DNA of 64,000 bases from an uncultured Prevotella sp. (GCA_937898715.1 CALEKA010000120.1:1-64000); one strand, 5' to 3'. Positions 8,739 to 18,102 are shown, counted from the first letter of the stretch. The notes: generated by a model not told the origin, from the sequence alone. Numbers and translations are program-made.

Positions 8739-9968
8739 ATGAACGATCCCAAACATATCCACATAGCCGACTACGACTATCCTCTGCCCGACGAACGCAT
8801 TGCAAAGTATCCTAAAGCCGTGCGCGATGAGAGCAAATTGCTGCTCTACAAAGGTGGAGAAATCAGTGAAGACGTATTCTACAACCTGCCGCAATATCTG
8901 CCAGCAGGCGAACTTATGGTGTTCAATAATACCAAGGTGATACAAGCACGTCTGCATTTCCACAAACAGACGGGAGCTCTCATCGAAGTGTTTTGCTTGG
9001 AGCCCCATACACCTCATGATTATCAAGTCAATTTCAGCACCACACGCCGCGTGACGTGGACTTGCCTTATCGGAAACCTCAAAAAATGGAAAGAGGGAAA
9101 GCTCGAACGCGAGATCAAAGTGGGCGAAAAGACCATTACGCTCACAGCCGAACGCGTAGGACTTAGCGGTACGGGACACGAAGTGGTGTTCGACTGGGGC
9201 GACGACAGCATTGCGTTCTCCGAAGTGCTCGAAGCCATTGGCGAACTCCCCATTCCTCCATACCTCAATCGCGACACCGAGGCGAGCGACCTAAAGACCT
9301 ACCAGACGGTATATAGCAAGATCAAAGGCTCTGTGGCTGCGCCCACAGCTGGCCTTCACTTCACCGAACGTGTGCTTCAAGCGCTCGATGCCAAGGGAGT
9401 GGAGCGCAACGAAATAACCCTTCACGTAGGAGCTGGAACATTCCGCCCAGTAAAGAGCGAAGAGATTGGTGGCCATCCGATGCACTCCGAGTGGATAGCC
9501 GTGAAGCGTGAAAGCGTAGAGCGACTCTTAGCTCACGATGGCCGCTGCGTAGCTGTAGGTACTACCTCCGTGCGTACGCTTGAGAGCCTTTACTATCTCG
9601 GCGTAATGATTCACCACCAGCCCGACATCCATTCCGACGACTTACACGTACAGCAGTGGATGCCCTATGAATATGCCGCTTCACCCGAGCAGAAGCTTAC
9701 CACGATTGAGGCGCTTCAAGAAGTGTTACAATGGATGGATCGCAACGCCTTGCCCGTGCTTCATGCCGCAACGCAGATTATTATTGCGCCAGGCTACGAA
9801 TACCATGTAGTCAAAGCCATGGTGACCAATTTCCACCAACCGAAGAGCACGCTTTTGCTCCTTGTCTCGGCGCTCATTGGTGATAATTGGCATCGCGTCT
9901 ACGACTATGCATTGAGCCACGACTTCCGCTTCTTGAGTTACGGCGACAGTTCGTTGCTCATCCCTTAA
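8739..9968 (+). CDS. queA: S-adenosylmethionine:tRNA ribosyltransferase-isomerase
   Basis: QueA transfers and isomerises the ribosyl part of AdoMet onto 7-aminomethyl-7-deazaguanine in tRNA, giving epoxyqueuosine at the wobble position. The diagnostic start IADYDYPLPDERIAKYP, the central VAAPTAGLHFTERVL and GAGTFRPV, and the C-terminal TNFHQPKSTLLLLVSALIG are all present. I chose the ATG at 8739 (410 residues), since QueA proteins begin a few residues before the FDFDLP-like motif. The reading frame stays open upstream to 8691, but that extension has no family counterpart. A repetitive intergenic phrase (GAGGTTACAAGGTTATAAAG) lies at 8692-8711 just upstream. Confidence 0.95.
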   Translation: MNDPKHIHIADYDYPLPDERIAKYPKAVRDESKLLLYKGGEISEDVFYNLPQYLPAGELMVFNNTKVIQARLHFHKQTGALIEVFCLEPHTPHDYQVNFSTTRRVTWTCLIGNLKKWKEGKLEREIKVGEKTITLTAERVGLSGTGHEVVFDWGDDSIAFSEVLEAIGELPIPPYLNRDTEASDLKTYQTVYSKIKGSVAAPTAGLHFTERVLQALDAKGVERNEITLHVGAGTFRPVKSEEIGGHPMHSEWIAVKRESVERLLAHDGRCVAVGTTSVRTLESLYYLGVMIHHQPDIHSDDLHVQQWMPYEYAASPEQKLTTIEALQEVLQWMDRNALPVLHAATQIIIAPGYEYHVVKAMVTNFHQPKSTLLLLVSALIGDNWHRVYDYALSHDFRFLSYGDSSLLIP

Positions 9969-10037
9969 AGGTCCTTCCTCATCCTATGCGTAATATGCGC
10001 TAATAAAGTTCGTTCTTTCTAAAGAATATCTTTCTTT

Positions 10038-10544
10038 ATGCACGACAATAATAATGAACTTCTGCCTGTAGTCACTCCCGAAGGCACAGTAGTAGGAAAA
10101 GCCACACGTGGAGAATGTCACGACGGACGGAGCATGCTGCTTCATCCTGTGGTCCACCTTCACGTGTTCAATCCGCAAGGCGAAGTATATCTCCAGCATC
10201 GTCCCGCATGGAAGAGCATCCAGCCCAATCGTTGGGACACAGCCGTAGGAGGTCATATAGATTTAGATGAAACTCCCACGGAAGCATTGCTTCGCGAAAC
10301 CCGCGAAGAGATAGGACTGACCGATTTCACGCCTCGCTTCTTGTGCCGATACGTTCACGAGTCGGAGTGCGAACGTGAGTTGGTCTATGTATATACCACC
10401 ACGACCGACGCTCCGCTTACTCCTTCCGAAGAACTTGATGGTGGACGCTTCTTCTCCATCTCAGAACTTCAGCAGCATATGGGGCAAGGCTACTTCACTC
10501 CCAACTTCGAGAGTGAATGGAATAGGGTAGTGACGTTGCTATAA
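10038..10544 (+). CDS. NUDIX hydrolase, isopentenyl-diphosphate isomerase-like subgroup
   Basis: The 168-residue protein has a full Nudix box (GHIDLDETPTEALLRETREE; pattern GX5EX7REUXEEXG) at about residues 74-95. The preceding TPEGTVVGKATRGECH and LHPVVHLHVFNPQGEVYLQ segments are typical of the subgroup related to E. coli YfcD and isopentenyl-diphosphate isomerase. It lacks enough evidence to call it a true isomerase, so I describe it as a pyrophosphohydrolase of unknown substrate. It is on the same strand as queA, 69 bases downstream. Confidence 0.88.
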   Translation: MHDNNNELLPVVTPEGTVVGKATRGECHDGRSMLLHPVVHLHVFNPQGEVYLQHRPAWKSIQPNRWDTAVGGHIDLDETPTEALLRETREEIGLTDFTPRFLCRYVHESECERELVYVYTTTTDAPLTPSEELDGGRFFSISELQQHMGQGYFTPNFESEWNRVVTLL

Positions 10545-10680
10545 TACTTGCTTGCTATATAAGCAGTTTCCTTTATTTATTTAGGGTCTATGGTGATACG
10601 TGTAGATAAGCTATTTGCACGAATCAGCACAGATCCTTTTTTTTATGTTGCTTCTTCAAAATGCTGCCTAATCGTCTTGC

Positions 10681-10861
10681 CATTTGCAGATGAATATCCT
10701 ACCATTTATAAAAGAGTATCTTACCATTTGAAAATGAGCATCTTACCGTTTGCAAATGATTACCATGCCATCGTACACCGGGCGGTGGCAGTGCTGCCAC
10801 CGGGCGGTGGCAATGCTGCCACTGGGCGGTGGCAATGCTGCCACCGAGCGGTGTACGATGG
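10681..10861. repeat. 22-bp-periodic array of palindromic units with nested cruciform
   Basis: About eight units keep a 22-bp register. The first four (starts 10681, 10703, 10725, 10747) centre on CATTTGCAAATG-like palindromes. The next three (10780, 10802, 10824) are GGGCGGTGGCAATGCTGCCA-like palindromes. A 13-bp inverted repeat, CCATCGTACACCG at 10768-10780 and its complement at 10849-10861, encloses the GC-rich units. The array lies in the gene-free stretch 10545-11043. I see no protein-coding signal there. Confidence 0.85.
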
Positions 10862-11005
10862 AAAATCCTACATGAAGAAACGGGAAAACCTATGTTTTAG
10901 CATGATAATAATATAGTTCTCTCGTTACATGCATAGAAGTTTCTGTTAAGGGAAAAAGGTAATGAAATCTGTAATATGTGTATCTTGAGAAACAAGAGAT
11001 TACAC

Positions 11006-11013
11006 TATTTTTG
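11006..11013 (+). promoter_or_regulatory. -7 box upstream of the 31-residue secretory ORF
   Basis: TATTTTTG fits TAnnTTTG, 30 bases before the ATG at 11044. A weak CTTG lies near 10984 as a possible -33 element. Confidence 0.5.
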
Positions 11014-11043
11014 CATAATAAACAATCAAACAAACGGAACATA

Positions 11044-11139
11044 ATGATAAAGAAGAAACTGACGGTAACATCTCTGCTGCTTGTCCATACTTTCTTACCA
11101 ATTAGTGCACAAACATACATGACAAGGACCGATATTTAG
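11044..11139 (+). pseudogene. 31-residue ORF with a complete signal peptide; likely gene remnant
   Basis: After a good -7 box, an ATG opens a frame coding MIKKKLTVTSLLLVHTFLPI and then SAQ, a classical Bacteroidales signal peptide with its cleavage site. It stops only eight residues later (TAG at 11137). Nothing protein-like continues in any plus-strand frame before the terminator hairpin at 11227. The best reading is the 5' end of a secreted protein gene whose body was deleted. A true small secreted peptide is the alternative. Confidence 0.5.
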
Positions 11140-11226
11140 GATAGAAGCACGATTGCATGCTTATATAAATCAAAGCCCCATAGCTATTCGGAACGGTCGG
11201 TGTAAATGAAGTAGGTATACATGAAA

Positions 11227-11265
11227 GTAGGAGATAAACACCTATGATTAGTGTTTATCTCCTAC
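11227..11265 (-). terminator. Perfect 15-bp hairpin ending the GLUG operon
   Basis: GTAGGAGATAAACAC at 11227-11241 pairs perfectly with 11251-11265 across a 9-base loop. On the minus strand it is followed by TTTCAT, a modest T-run. It lies about 45 bases past the stop of the short companion gene. It could also serve transcripts coming from the plus-strand remnant. Confidence 0.7.
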
Positions 11266-11308
11266 TCGATTTCTACAATACGGATTGTATGGGATGCTTA
11301 CTATAAAA

Positions 11309-11500
11309 TTACCACGTTGTGTCCCAAGGCTCATCGCTTGTTGTCAGTCCGCTGCTGTGCTGAGGTGGATCGGGCGCATATTCGCCCGGGCGAACCTCGG
11401 TCTCGGTCACATTGCTACCAGGTGAGCCGCAAAGCATGGTTGAGGCTTCCATGCGGTAAAGCGTGATGATGGGTGCTATGTATTGCTTTCTATTATTCAT
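11309..11500 (-). CDS. Short 63-residue companion protein of the GLUG surface protein
   Basis: The start MNNRKQYIAPIITLYRMEAS resembles a class of short Bacteroidales proteins that begin with a basic 'M-x-K-x-Y-I-x-P' motif and lie next to large secreted proteins. A Cys follows (TMLCGSPGSN), and the rest is rich in Pro, Ser, Asp and Glu. There is no signal peptide or membrane segment. It begins 23 bases after the stop of the 1721-residue gene, so the two are very probably co-transcribed. Function is unknown. The strongest support for it being real is the position plus the conserved-looking start. Confidence 0.6.
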   Translation of the reverse strand: MNNRKQYIAPIITLYRMEASTMLCGSPGSNVTETEVRPGEYAPDPPQHSSGLTTSDEPWDTTW

Positions 11501-11523
11501 AGGATGTAGTCTATTGAGAGTTG

Positions 11524-14500
11524 TTATTTAATGAGTACTTTCTTGCCATTCTTGATAAGCAGTCCGCGCTGATTGCTGTTGGCACGACGGCCCGACAGAT
11601 CGTAGGTCTCTGTACTGCGCTTGTCACGGCTATAGAGACTGACTATGCCCGTTACGGCTTCTTCGCCAATCACTTGCAGCATGATGCGTGCAGGTGCCAT
11701 CGATGGAGCATTGCCTTCACGAGGCGTGATCACAAGGTGGTGGCGTTGAGCTGGCAGGCTGTGGAAGTTGAGCCACTTGCTCTCGTCAGCGTAGTCAAAG
11801 AGCGATAGGGGAGAGTCTGATGCGCTACCGCCATCACCATCACTCATTTCCTCGTATGTACCGGTAAAGGTGTAAACGTAGTCAATGCTCATACACTCGA
11901 TGTGCTTGCTCTCGGCCTTGGCCAGTGTCACGTTGTCAAGGGTGATGAACATAGCCTTGTCTGCATCGGTCAGGGCGCGCACTATGTATGGATAATTGGC
12001 TTTGAGAGTCATACCTTCGGTTTGGTTGAAACTCTCTACGATGGTGCGGTCGGCCAGGCCATCGTTGTCATCGTCGTATTGGTGTACATTGTTGATGCGC
12101 GAGAAGGCATACTTTTGACAAAGTTCAGGAGTGAGCTTCAGTTCAAACGGCACATACCATGTAGTCCAGTTCGTGCCACCGAAATTGCGGGTATAGTTCA
12201 ATTGGGCAGCTTCTGCACCTGAGGCAAAGGTGTAAGCCTCGCCGTCAAATAGCTCGAACAATTCGCCGTAAAGACACTTCACGCAGATGCCTTTCGATAG
12301 CGTGCAAGTTTGGTGATCTGCTTGCATTTGGCACACGTTGCATGCGGCATTGTGCGTGCCATCGCCATTGTGAGTATAATCGCACGCAGCGTCGTGACTA
12401 CCGTTGTCGTCGACATCGGGATGCAGCGTGTTTTCATTGGCTTGACTGTTGCTGTACAAGCAAGTGGTGCTACCATGAGCATAGCCCGTTTTATACACGG
12501 TGTATGCTTCGGTGTCGCCTCCAAGTGTGGGTCGGCCGTCTGCCAGGCTGAGGTCTTGTGTCCAAACGGGTGAAACAGTTGTCTTGTTGTTGAGCAAATA
12601 GGTGGCTTCACCACTAGCAATCTGCTGTGCCGCCATGCCAACGAATGCCGTCGAAGCATTGTAATCTCCGTAAGCTATACGGCTTGAAAGGACTTCGGGC
12701 TCTGTGGCATCAGTTGAGGCAAATACCTTGGCGTCCTTTGCAAAGACAATGTTATCAAAGTGCGACAAACTTCCCGAAGGCTCATAGCAAGTCAAAAGTA
12801 CTTTATCGCCCGTTCCTCTCACTTCACATTCTGCTACATAGCAATCTGTAATGCTACTCTCGCTTCTGGGGTCAGTGTATCCAATCAGGCCGCCCACAAT
12901 TCCGGTGCCAGTCACATTGCCGTAGTTGGCGCAGTCGGTCATGCTGATGGCATTGCTAACATTGCCTATGAGTCCACCCGTATATGGGGCAGCAGAGGTG
13001 ATATCAACGTAGTTTGCGCAGCCCTGCATGACGGGCACGGAAGAGCTACTTTGAGCAATGTAGCCTGTTATGCCTCCCGCATATCGAACGTAGTTGCCCG
13101 TGGCGCTAATGCTTCCCTTAGCCACACAATTGTAATAATTGGTGCCAACGGACAGGCCAACTATCATACCTTGGTTGCTGCACGACGATTCGATAACGCC
13201 CTCAACCGTAAGGTTCTTGATAATGCCTCCATAGACAATGCCGAACAGTCCTACATGTCCACCTTGGTAGAATGAGGAATACAGATTCTTGATGCTGTGC
13301 CCGTTGCCGTCAAACGTACCACTATAGCTATTTGATTGGGCAATCGGTGTCCAGCTTGATGCTGAAGCGTATTGTAGGTCTATGTCATTGACAAGTTTGG
13401 CGTGTGCCGAGTAGGTGTTGCCCGAGTTAGACTGGTTGCGGAAATACTCCAGTTGGCTTTCGTTTGAGATGAGATAAGGATCATCGGCGGTGCCTGTTCC
13501 GTGCAATTCACGGCTTTCGTGACACACTGTGCAGAATCCACCATCTTCATACTCTTGAGAGTGAGCGGGCGAGGCGGTAGTCTCTTGCGCCTTGTCGTTG
13601 GTAAACGTTTCACTCAGCAAGTGGCCGTTGCACAGCGTGCTGCCAGAAAAGTATACGGCCATACCGTTCAGCACAGGGTAGGCACCTTTGCCCAATTCTT
13701 GTCCCCAAGCGTCGCCACTATTCTTTGCAAGCATATAGGCAAGTTTGCCCGAACTTACGTCAGCCAGCTTGATGGCTTGTGCTGCTGCTGAGATTGCGCC
13801 ACTACCGAGGTAGCCACAGTACTTGCCCTGCGTGCTAACTCCGTTTTCGACCACAACTCCCTGCTTTACATAATATGTATTTTCAAAAGCACGGCTCGGG
13901 TCATTATTGTATCCACCTACGAGAAGTCCTGCATATTTATCAGTGGCTTCAATGCGGCCAATGCTGTAATTATTGCCGTTCTCAGCAGCGCTACAGTCCC
14001 CCGCCAAACCGCCCACGATGGAGCGTCCTTTTACGTTGCCCACATTCATGCAGTCGCTCATGCCTTGTCCGTTGTTATCGGGAGAAATCTGGCCTGCCAG
14101 ACCGCCCACATTATTTCCATCGGTCGTAACATCGGCAAAGTTTACGCACAATGAGACACCTCGCCCCATTCCGACTATGCCGCCAATGTAAGAGCCTTGC
14201 CCTATGCTCTTCACAGTTGCATGATTGGTACACGAAGTAATAACACCGTCACTTGATGGCACGATGCCAGCAATGCCGCCTACATAGCTGTAGCCCGTCA
14301 CGCTGCCTATGCTTTCGCAGTTGGTGAGTCGGGTAGCTGATGTGCCAAGGCCTATGATCAATCCTACGTAAGTGCCCGACTGGATGTCGTCTTCTACATG
14401 AGAGCCCGTAACGTTTCCTATCACAGTGACATTCTTTATCTGAGCGCCATCAGCGCGTCCGAACAATCCGAGATCGTAGCCCGGATTGTTGATGTACAAA

Positions 14501-16689
14501 TCACGAATCGTGTGTCCGTTGCCGTCAAATGTGCCTTTGAAGGGGGTGATGTCGCCAATAGGATTCCAACTAGCCTCTGCCACGCCTTTTGCTTCATCGG
14601 CAGGGTGACAAACGTCGCTCAGACTGATATCACCAGTCAGATAGCACTTGATGCTTTCGTTGGGATAGGTTTTTGTCGTTTCGTCGTATACTTGCAGTTG
14701 GTTGTGCATCCACACCAGATGACCTGCCTTGCTTAGAGCATAGTATCCATTAAATTCTGATGCTTCGTCAGCCACAAGCACTGGTGTTTCACCCTCGAAG
14801 TATCCGCATGCTGAGCAGTATTTCAGTCCGTTCTCGTCAAAGTCGGCAGGCAAGGTATGCGGGATCTTCTTAATCCACACGCTCGTTTCAGTGTCCGTAC
14901 TATTGTTGTAAGCATTTTCGAGACTTTCTTCCTTAAAGTATGTATCGCAGATCCAGCAATACCAATATTCACGATTGCCCACACTGGAACAAGTGGCAGC
15001 CTGCGGTAGCACATGTTCGGGTTCGGTGCAGTGGCCTTTGGCGGGTATTACCCAGCTGTCCTCTGCTATTTGTTCATCAGTCTTGGTATTGTAGTACTTG
15101 TGGCACACCGCGCAGTGATAGTAGGCAATGTTGCCTGGAGTGGTGCAAGTCGCTTTTACAGCTTTGATTTCTTGATCCTTAGTGTGTCCTTCGCTACATA
15201 TAGCTTTGCCGCAGCGACTGCACACGCCCTGCGCGTTGTAGTCATGACCGAGTGCTTTTGCAGTCAAGTCGGTCACGATGTGTTGCCTCTGTTCGTCGCT
15301 CCACTGCTTACCGCAGTCCGAACAACTCCAATATTCTATCGTGCCGTCTTCGAGGCAAGTCGCAGGCACCGCATCATGATGCGTAAGGTTGTGAGTCACA
15401 ATGCTCGGATCGTTACTCAAAGTGCTTGCTGCTGAAGGATCGTCGGTGCATTGTCCTTCGGCGTACAGCGTGCTGCCACCGATGACGGGATACGCATCTT
15501 TAGGGTCGGTACTGATGTTTTGTCCCCACGTCTGCGTGGTGCAGTTCTGTTGCAACTGCCAGGTGATCCATCCCGAAGCAAGTTGCTCTGTCGTAGGCGA
15601 GAGACAAGTGGCATTGTTGTTGACTTCATCGTTCAGCCATTTCATGCCAGATTGCAGAACAGACACGTTGGCCTGAGCTGTGCCGCCAACGAATACATTG
15701 CCAGTATTTGCCCAAATGCCACTAGCAACTCCAAGTTTACTTGTACCTGCAATGACACCTACAAGTTCTGACTGTTCTGTTAGGTAGATATTTCCGAAAT
15801 TTGCGCAGTTACTGACTTCCAAATTCCAAGGATGCCCGATTACACCGCCAACGGCATAGTAGCCATCGATACTGGTATTTACTGCTTGAGTCAGCACAAT
15901 GTCGCCATAGTTGACACAATTTACCAATTTTGTGGAACCATTACTGCCATCGACAATGCCACCGGCTCGACCATAGCCTGAGGTTATTTTTCCATAGTTA
16001 CTGCAGTTGGATATTTCTTTGCCAATATTAGAGATGATACCTGCAGCATGTGCACTGCTGGCCGTCACATTGGCACGATTTATACAGTTTCTCGCACTTC
16101 CATTATAACTGGCAACACCATAAATCATGCTTACTCCAGAGATACTGCCACTTTCTATTTCAATGTTCTCAAACGCAGCAGAAAAGCCACCACCACATAC
16201 TGCGGCGCATCGACTGTTCCCAACTATTTGAACGTTGGACATCTTCAAGTTTAGAACAGATGTTTTTGAGATGGTGGGATATATGTACCCAAACAATCCG
16301 CAAATTTGGCCTTTAGAGTCATTTATATAAAGATTGGATATTCTATGGCCGTTACCATCAAAGGTGCCATTATAGCGGTTTTCGCTATTGTCCGTATAGA
16401 TACCGTATTTCGCAATCGGCGTCCAGTTGCCAATGCCCTCGCCACACACGGTGGACAGGTCGATGTCGTTCATGAGCTTGGCACACGCCGTGCTGTGCAC
16501 AACGTTGTCGCCGCTCTCGCCGTTCACGTAGTTGGCATACCATTGAAGTTCCTCGGCCGAGGTGATGAGGAACGGGCTTTCACTACTGCCGTCTCCTCCC
16601 GCGGGCTGAGTCTGTGCCCGCAGTTGCGGAGGCAACCATGCCATCATGGCAAGAGCCATGCATAGCATGCACAAAATTTTCTTTTTCAT
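11524..16689 (-). CDS. Very large secreted GLUG-repeat surface protein
   Basis: The 1721-residue protein begins with a signal peptide (MKKKILCMLCMALAMMAWLP). It contains three long blocks of GLUG-type beta repeats (about residues 40-340, 660-1010 and 1080-1370). Their motifs include FDGNGHRISNLYI, GGIVG, and the N-C-x-N-x-G(D/N)(I/V) pattern of YGNIYL/YGDIVL type, which are expected to form a right-handed beta-helix. Between them lie Cys-paired segments such as CSDCGKQW and CSRCGKAI, reminiscent of Listeria-like adhesin linkers. The end (TYDLSGRRANSNQRG, then NGKKVLIK) resembles the C-terminal signal of type IX-secreted Bacteroidetes proteins. A cell-surface adhesin or matrix-binding role is inferred. 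Its short companion gene follows directly. Confidence 0.85.
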   Translation of the reverse strand: MKKKILCMLCMALAMMAWLPPQLRAQTQPAGGDGSSESPFLITSAEELQWYANYVNGESGDNVVHSTACAKLMNDIDLSTVCGEGIGNWTPIAKYGIYTDNSENRYNGTFDGNGHRISNLYINDSKGQICGLFGYIYPTISKTSVLNLKMSNVQIVGNSRCAAVCGGGFSAAFENIEIESGSISGVSMIYGVASYNGSARNCINRANVTASSAHAAGIISNIGKEISNCSNYGKITSGYGRAGGIVDGSNGSTKLVNCVNYGDIVLTQAVNTSIDGYYAVGGVIGHPWNLEVSNCANFGNIYLTEQSELVGVIAGTSKLGVASGIWANTGNVFVGGTAQANVSVLQSGMKWLNDEVNNNATCLSPTTEQLASGWITWQLQQNCTTQTWGQNISTDPKDAYPVIGGSTLYAEGQCTDDPSAASTLSNDPSIVTHNLTHHDAVPATCLEDGTIEYWSCSDCGKQWSDEQRQHIVTDLTAKALGHDYNAQGVCSRCGKAICSEGHTKDQEIKAVKATCTTPGNIAYYHCAVCHKYYNTKTDEQIAEDSWVIPAKGHCTEPEHVLPQAATCSSVGNREYWYCWICDTYFKEESLENAYNNSTDTETSVWIKKIPHTLPADFDENGLKYCSACGYFEGETPVLVADEASEFNGYYALSKAGHLVWMHNQLQVYDETTKTYPNESIKCYLTGDISLSDVCHPADEAKGVAEASWNPIGDITPFKGTFDGNGHTIRDLYINNPGYDLGLFGRADGAQIKNVTVIGNVTGSHVEDDIQSGTYVGLIIGLGTSATRLTNCESIGSVTGYSYVGGIAGIVPSSDGVITSCTNHATVKSIGQGSYIGGIVGMGRGVSLCVNFADVTTDGNNVGGLAGQISPDNNGQGMSDCMNVGNVKGRSIVGGLAGDCSAAENGNNYSIGRIEATDKYAGLLVGGYNNDPSRAFENTYYVKQGVVVENGVSTQGKYCGYLGSGAISAAAQAIKLADVSSGKLAYMLAKNSGDAWGQELGKGAYPVLNGMAVYFSGSTLCNGHLLSETFTNDKAQETTASPAHSQEYEDGGFCTVCHESRELHGTGTADDPYLISNESQLEYFRNQSNSGNTYSAHAKLVNDIDLQYASASSWTPIAQSNSYSGTFDGNGHSIKNLYSSFYQGGHVGLFGIVYGGIIKNLTVEGVIESSCSNQGMIVGLSVGTNYYNCVAKGSISATGNYVRYAGGITGYIAQSSSSVPVMQGCANYVDITSAAPYTGGLIGNVSNAISMTDCANYGNVTGTGIVGGLIGYTDPRSESSITDCYVAECEVRGTGDKVLLTCYEPSGSLSHFDNIVFAKDAKVFASTDATEPEVLSSRIAYGDYNASTAFVGMAAQQIASGEATYLLNNKTTVSPVWTQDLSLADGRPTLGGDTEAYTVYKTGYAHGSTTCLYSNSQANENTLHPDVDDNGSHDAACDYTHNGDGTHNAACNVCQMQADHQTCTLSKGICVKCLYGELFELFDGEAYTFASGAEAAQLNYTRNFGGTNWTTWYVPFELKLTPELCQKYAFSRINNVHQYDDDNDGLADRTIVESFNQTEGMTLKANYPYIVRALTDADKAMFITLDNVTLAKAESKHIECMSIDYVYTFTGTYEEMSDGDGGSASDSPLSLFDYADESKWLNFHSLPAQRHHLVITPREGNAPSMAPARIMLQVIGEEAVTGIVSLYSRDKRSTETYDLSGRRANSNQRGLLIKNGKKVLIK

Positions 16690-16720
16690 AATTTACGCTT
16701 TTTACTGTAATTCAATACCG

Positions 16721-16728
16721 CAAAGGTA
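16721..16728 (-). promoter_or_regulatory. -7 box of the GLUG protein operon
   Basis: The minus strand reads TACCTTTG, matching TAnnTTTG, 32 bases upstream of the ATG at 16689. Confidence 0.6.
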
Positions 16729-16748
16729 AACTTCGAAGCTTAAAATTT

Positions 16749-16822
16749 GTGTCTGATTGCTATGCCTATATGTCCATTTGCTAACAAACAGGTGTCCGAT
16801 TCGTTGCAATCAGACACCTGCT
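16749..16822. other. Three-segment alternative hairpin
   Basis: GTGTCTGATTGC (16749-16760) is perfectly complementary to 16806-16817. A second segment, CAGGTGTCCGATT (about 16789-16801), also pairs with AATCAGACACCTG (16808-16820) with one mismatch. Two mutually exclusive stems are therefore possible just upstream of the GLUG operon promoter. The structure may terminate transcripts coming from the EamA operon or simply be a decayed repeat. Confidence 0.55.
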
Positions 16823-16830
16823 TGTGTAAA

Positions 16831-17011
16831 GGGTGGTTCTATTAATTCTGAAAAACAAGAGACTCTATTCTGATGTGCGATTTACATGGTCTTGAAAGAG
16901 TCCTTTTGATAGTAAATTCAGTCACATAGCCCGCTATGCTCCTTCATTTACTATCAAAATTACACTTCCAATACCACGCAAATCCCATCATCAGAATTAA
17001 TAGAACCACCC
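16831..17011 (+). mobile_element. MITE-like element, family 1, copy A (181 bp)
   Basis: The element has 20-bp terminal inverted repeats (GGGTGGTTCTATTAATTCTG at 16831-16850; complement at 16992-17011) and is flanked on both sides by TAAA, a 4-bp target duplication. Inside is a second stem (TTTTGATAGTAAA / TTTACTATCAAAA) around CATAGCCCGCTATG. A second 181-bp copy lies inverted at 28518-28698. It codes for no protein, so it would need a transposase supplied elsewhere. Confidence 0.85.
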
Positions 17012-17127
17012 TAAAAAACTAAAATTAAGAGGGGACGTGTTATGACTTGCCATCAGATGTGATGACTGTCTGCATAAAGAAGTTTTTAGAGAAAAGGCGT
17101 TTCGACTATCGCAGTGCGTAGACCGAA

Positions 17128-18072
17128 CTATTTGTGCACATCATTAGTGTCGGCAGTGCTCTGATCCTGCTGCTTTCTCGACCAGATGATGAGGAGCACG
17201 GCGGGGATGATAAGAGCTATGCCTACGACGACTTGCCAAGTGAAGGCTTCGTGGAATACGAGGCAACCCACGATAACGGCAGTCAGAGGCTCGAGTGCAC
17301 CGAGTACAGCCACCATCGTACTGCCGATGCGCTTCACGCTGTAGACCAGCGCCACATTGGTCACGAAGGTACAGATGAGTGAGAGCGAGAGCAGATTCTG
17401 CACTTGAAGTTCCGTGGTGATAGGCTTGAAGTTGCCCTGACGTAGCGCTTCTGCACCGAAAATGAGTGCGCCGATAAACATCACGTAAAATACCAGTTTC
17501 GTGCCATCCATCGTGGCTGCACGCGAGCGGTTTACGCGGATGATGTAGAGCGCATAGCATACGGCAGAGATGAGCACGATGACTACTCCCTTCACACTCG
17601 TATTTCCCGTAGGGTCCCACGACAAGACACCCACACCTGCTACTGCCATGCACACGGCAAAGATGGTGCTGAAACGACGAGCTTCGTTGTAGAAGGTCAT
17701 CATGATGATGGCTGTCACCACGGGATACATGAAGTGGAGCGTGGTGGCTACACCGCTCGTCATATAGTTGTAGCCATCGATAAGGAATAGGGCCGATCCA
17801 TCGGAGATAAACGACAGATAGATCAAGGTTACAAGTTCGCCGCGAGTCACCTTAAAACTCTTGCGCCCTACCAACATACATAGGGCTACGATGATGCTGG
17901 CAAAGCCGAATCGGTAGAAGAGAATCGTGGGGTCGGACATGAAGTTGGGCGACGCCCCATCATGCTTGATTGGTAGCGTGAAGAAGGGGATGAAGCCATA
18001 GCATATAGCGGCTATCAGACCTACGATGAAGCCCAGCGTGACTTGGCGCGAGGCTGAGGGAGTGTTATTCAT
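17128..18072 (-). CDS. EamA/DMT-family membrane transporter
   Basis: The 314-residue protein has ten hydrophobic segments arranged as two five-helix EamA repeats. Typical features are GFIVGLIAAICYGFIPFF at the start, SFISDGSALFLIDGYNYM, FMYPVVTAIIMM, and the second-repeat glycine-rich GALEPLTAVIVGCLVFHE. Members export or import small metabolites. The substrate cannot be read from sequence. It is the last gene of a same-strand set (flavin/iron-sulfur membrane protein, nitroreductase, EamA), with a 30-base gap to the nitroreductase gene. Confidence 0.88.
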   Translation of the reverse strand: MNNTPSASRQVTLGFIVGLIAAICYGFIPFFTLPIKHDGASPNFMSDPTILFYRFGFASIIVALCMLVGRKSFKVTRGELVTLIYLSFISDGSALFLIDGYNYMTSGVATTLHFMYPVVTAIIMMTFYNEARRFSTIFAVCMAVAGVGVLSWDPTGNTSVKGVVIVLISAVCYALYIIRVNRSRAATMDGTKLVFYVMFIGALIFGAEALRQGNFKPITTELQVQNLLSLSLICTFVTNVALVYSVKRIGSTMVAVLGALEPLTAVIVGCLVFHEAFTWQVVVGIALIIPAVLLIIWSRKQQDQSTADTNDVHK

Positions 18073-18102
18073 AGAGAGAGTTGTATGAGTGTATGATGGA
18101 TG

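Noticed and set aside
10681..10861. CRISPR array
   Set aside because: Units are contiguous 22-bp palindromes with no unique spacers and no cas genes nearby. The arrays at 26954 and 48466 fail for the same reasons.
10590..10916. 108-codon plus-strand frame over the 22-bp array
   Set aside because: The translated repeat part simply reflects the palindromic DNA units, and there is no promoter or family pattern.
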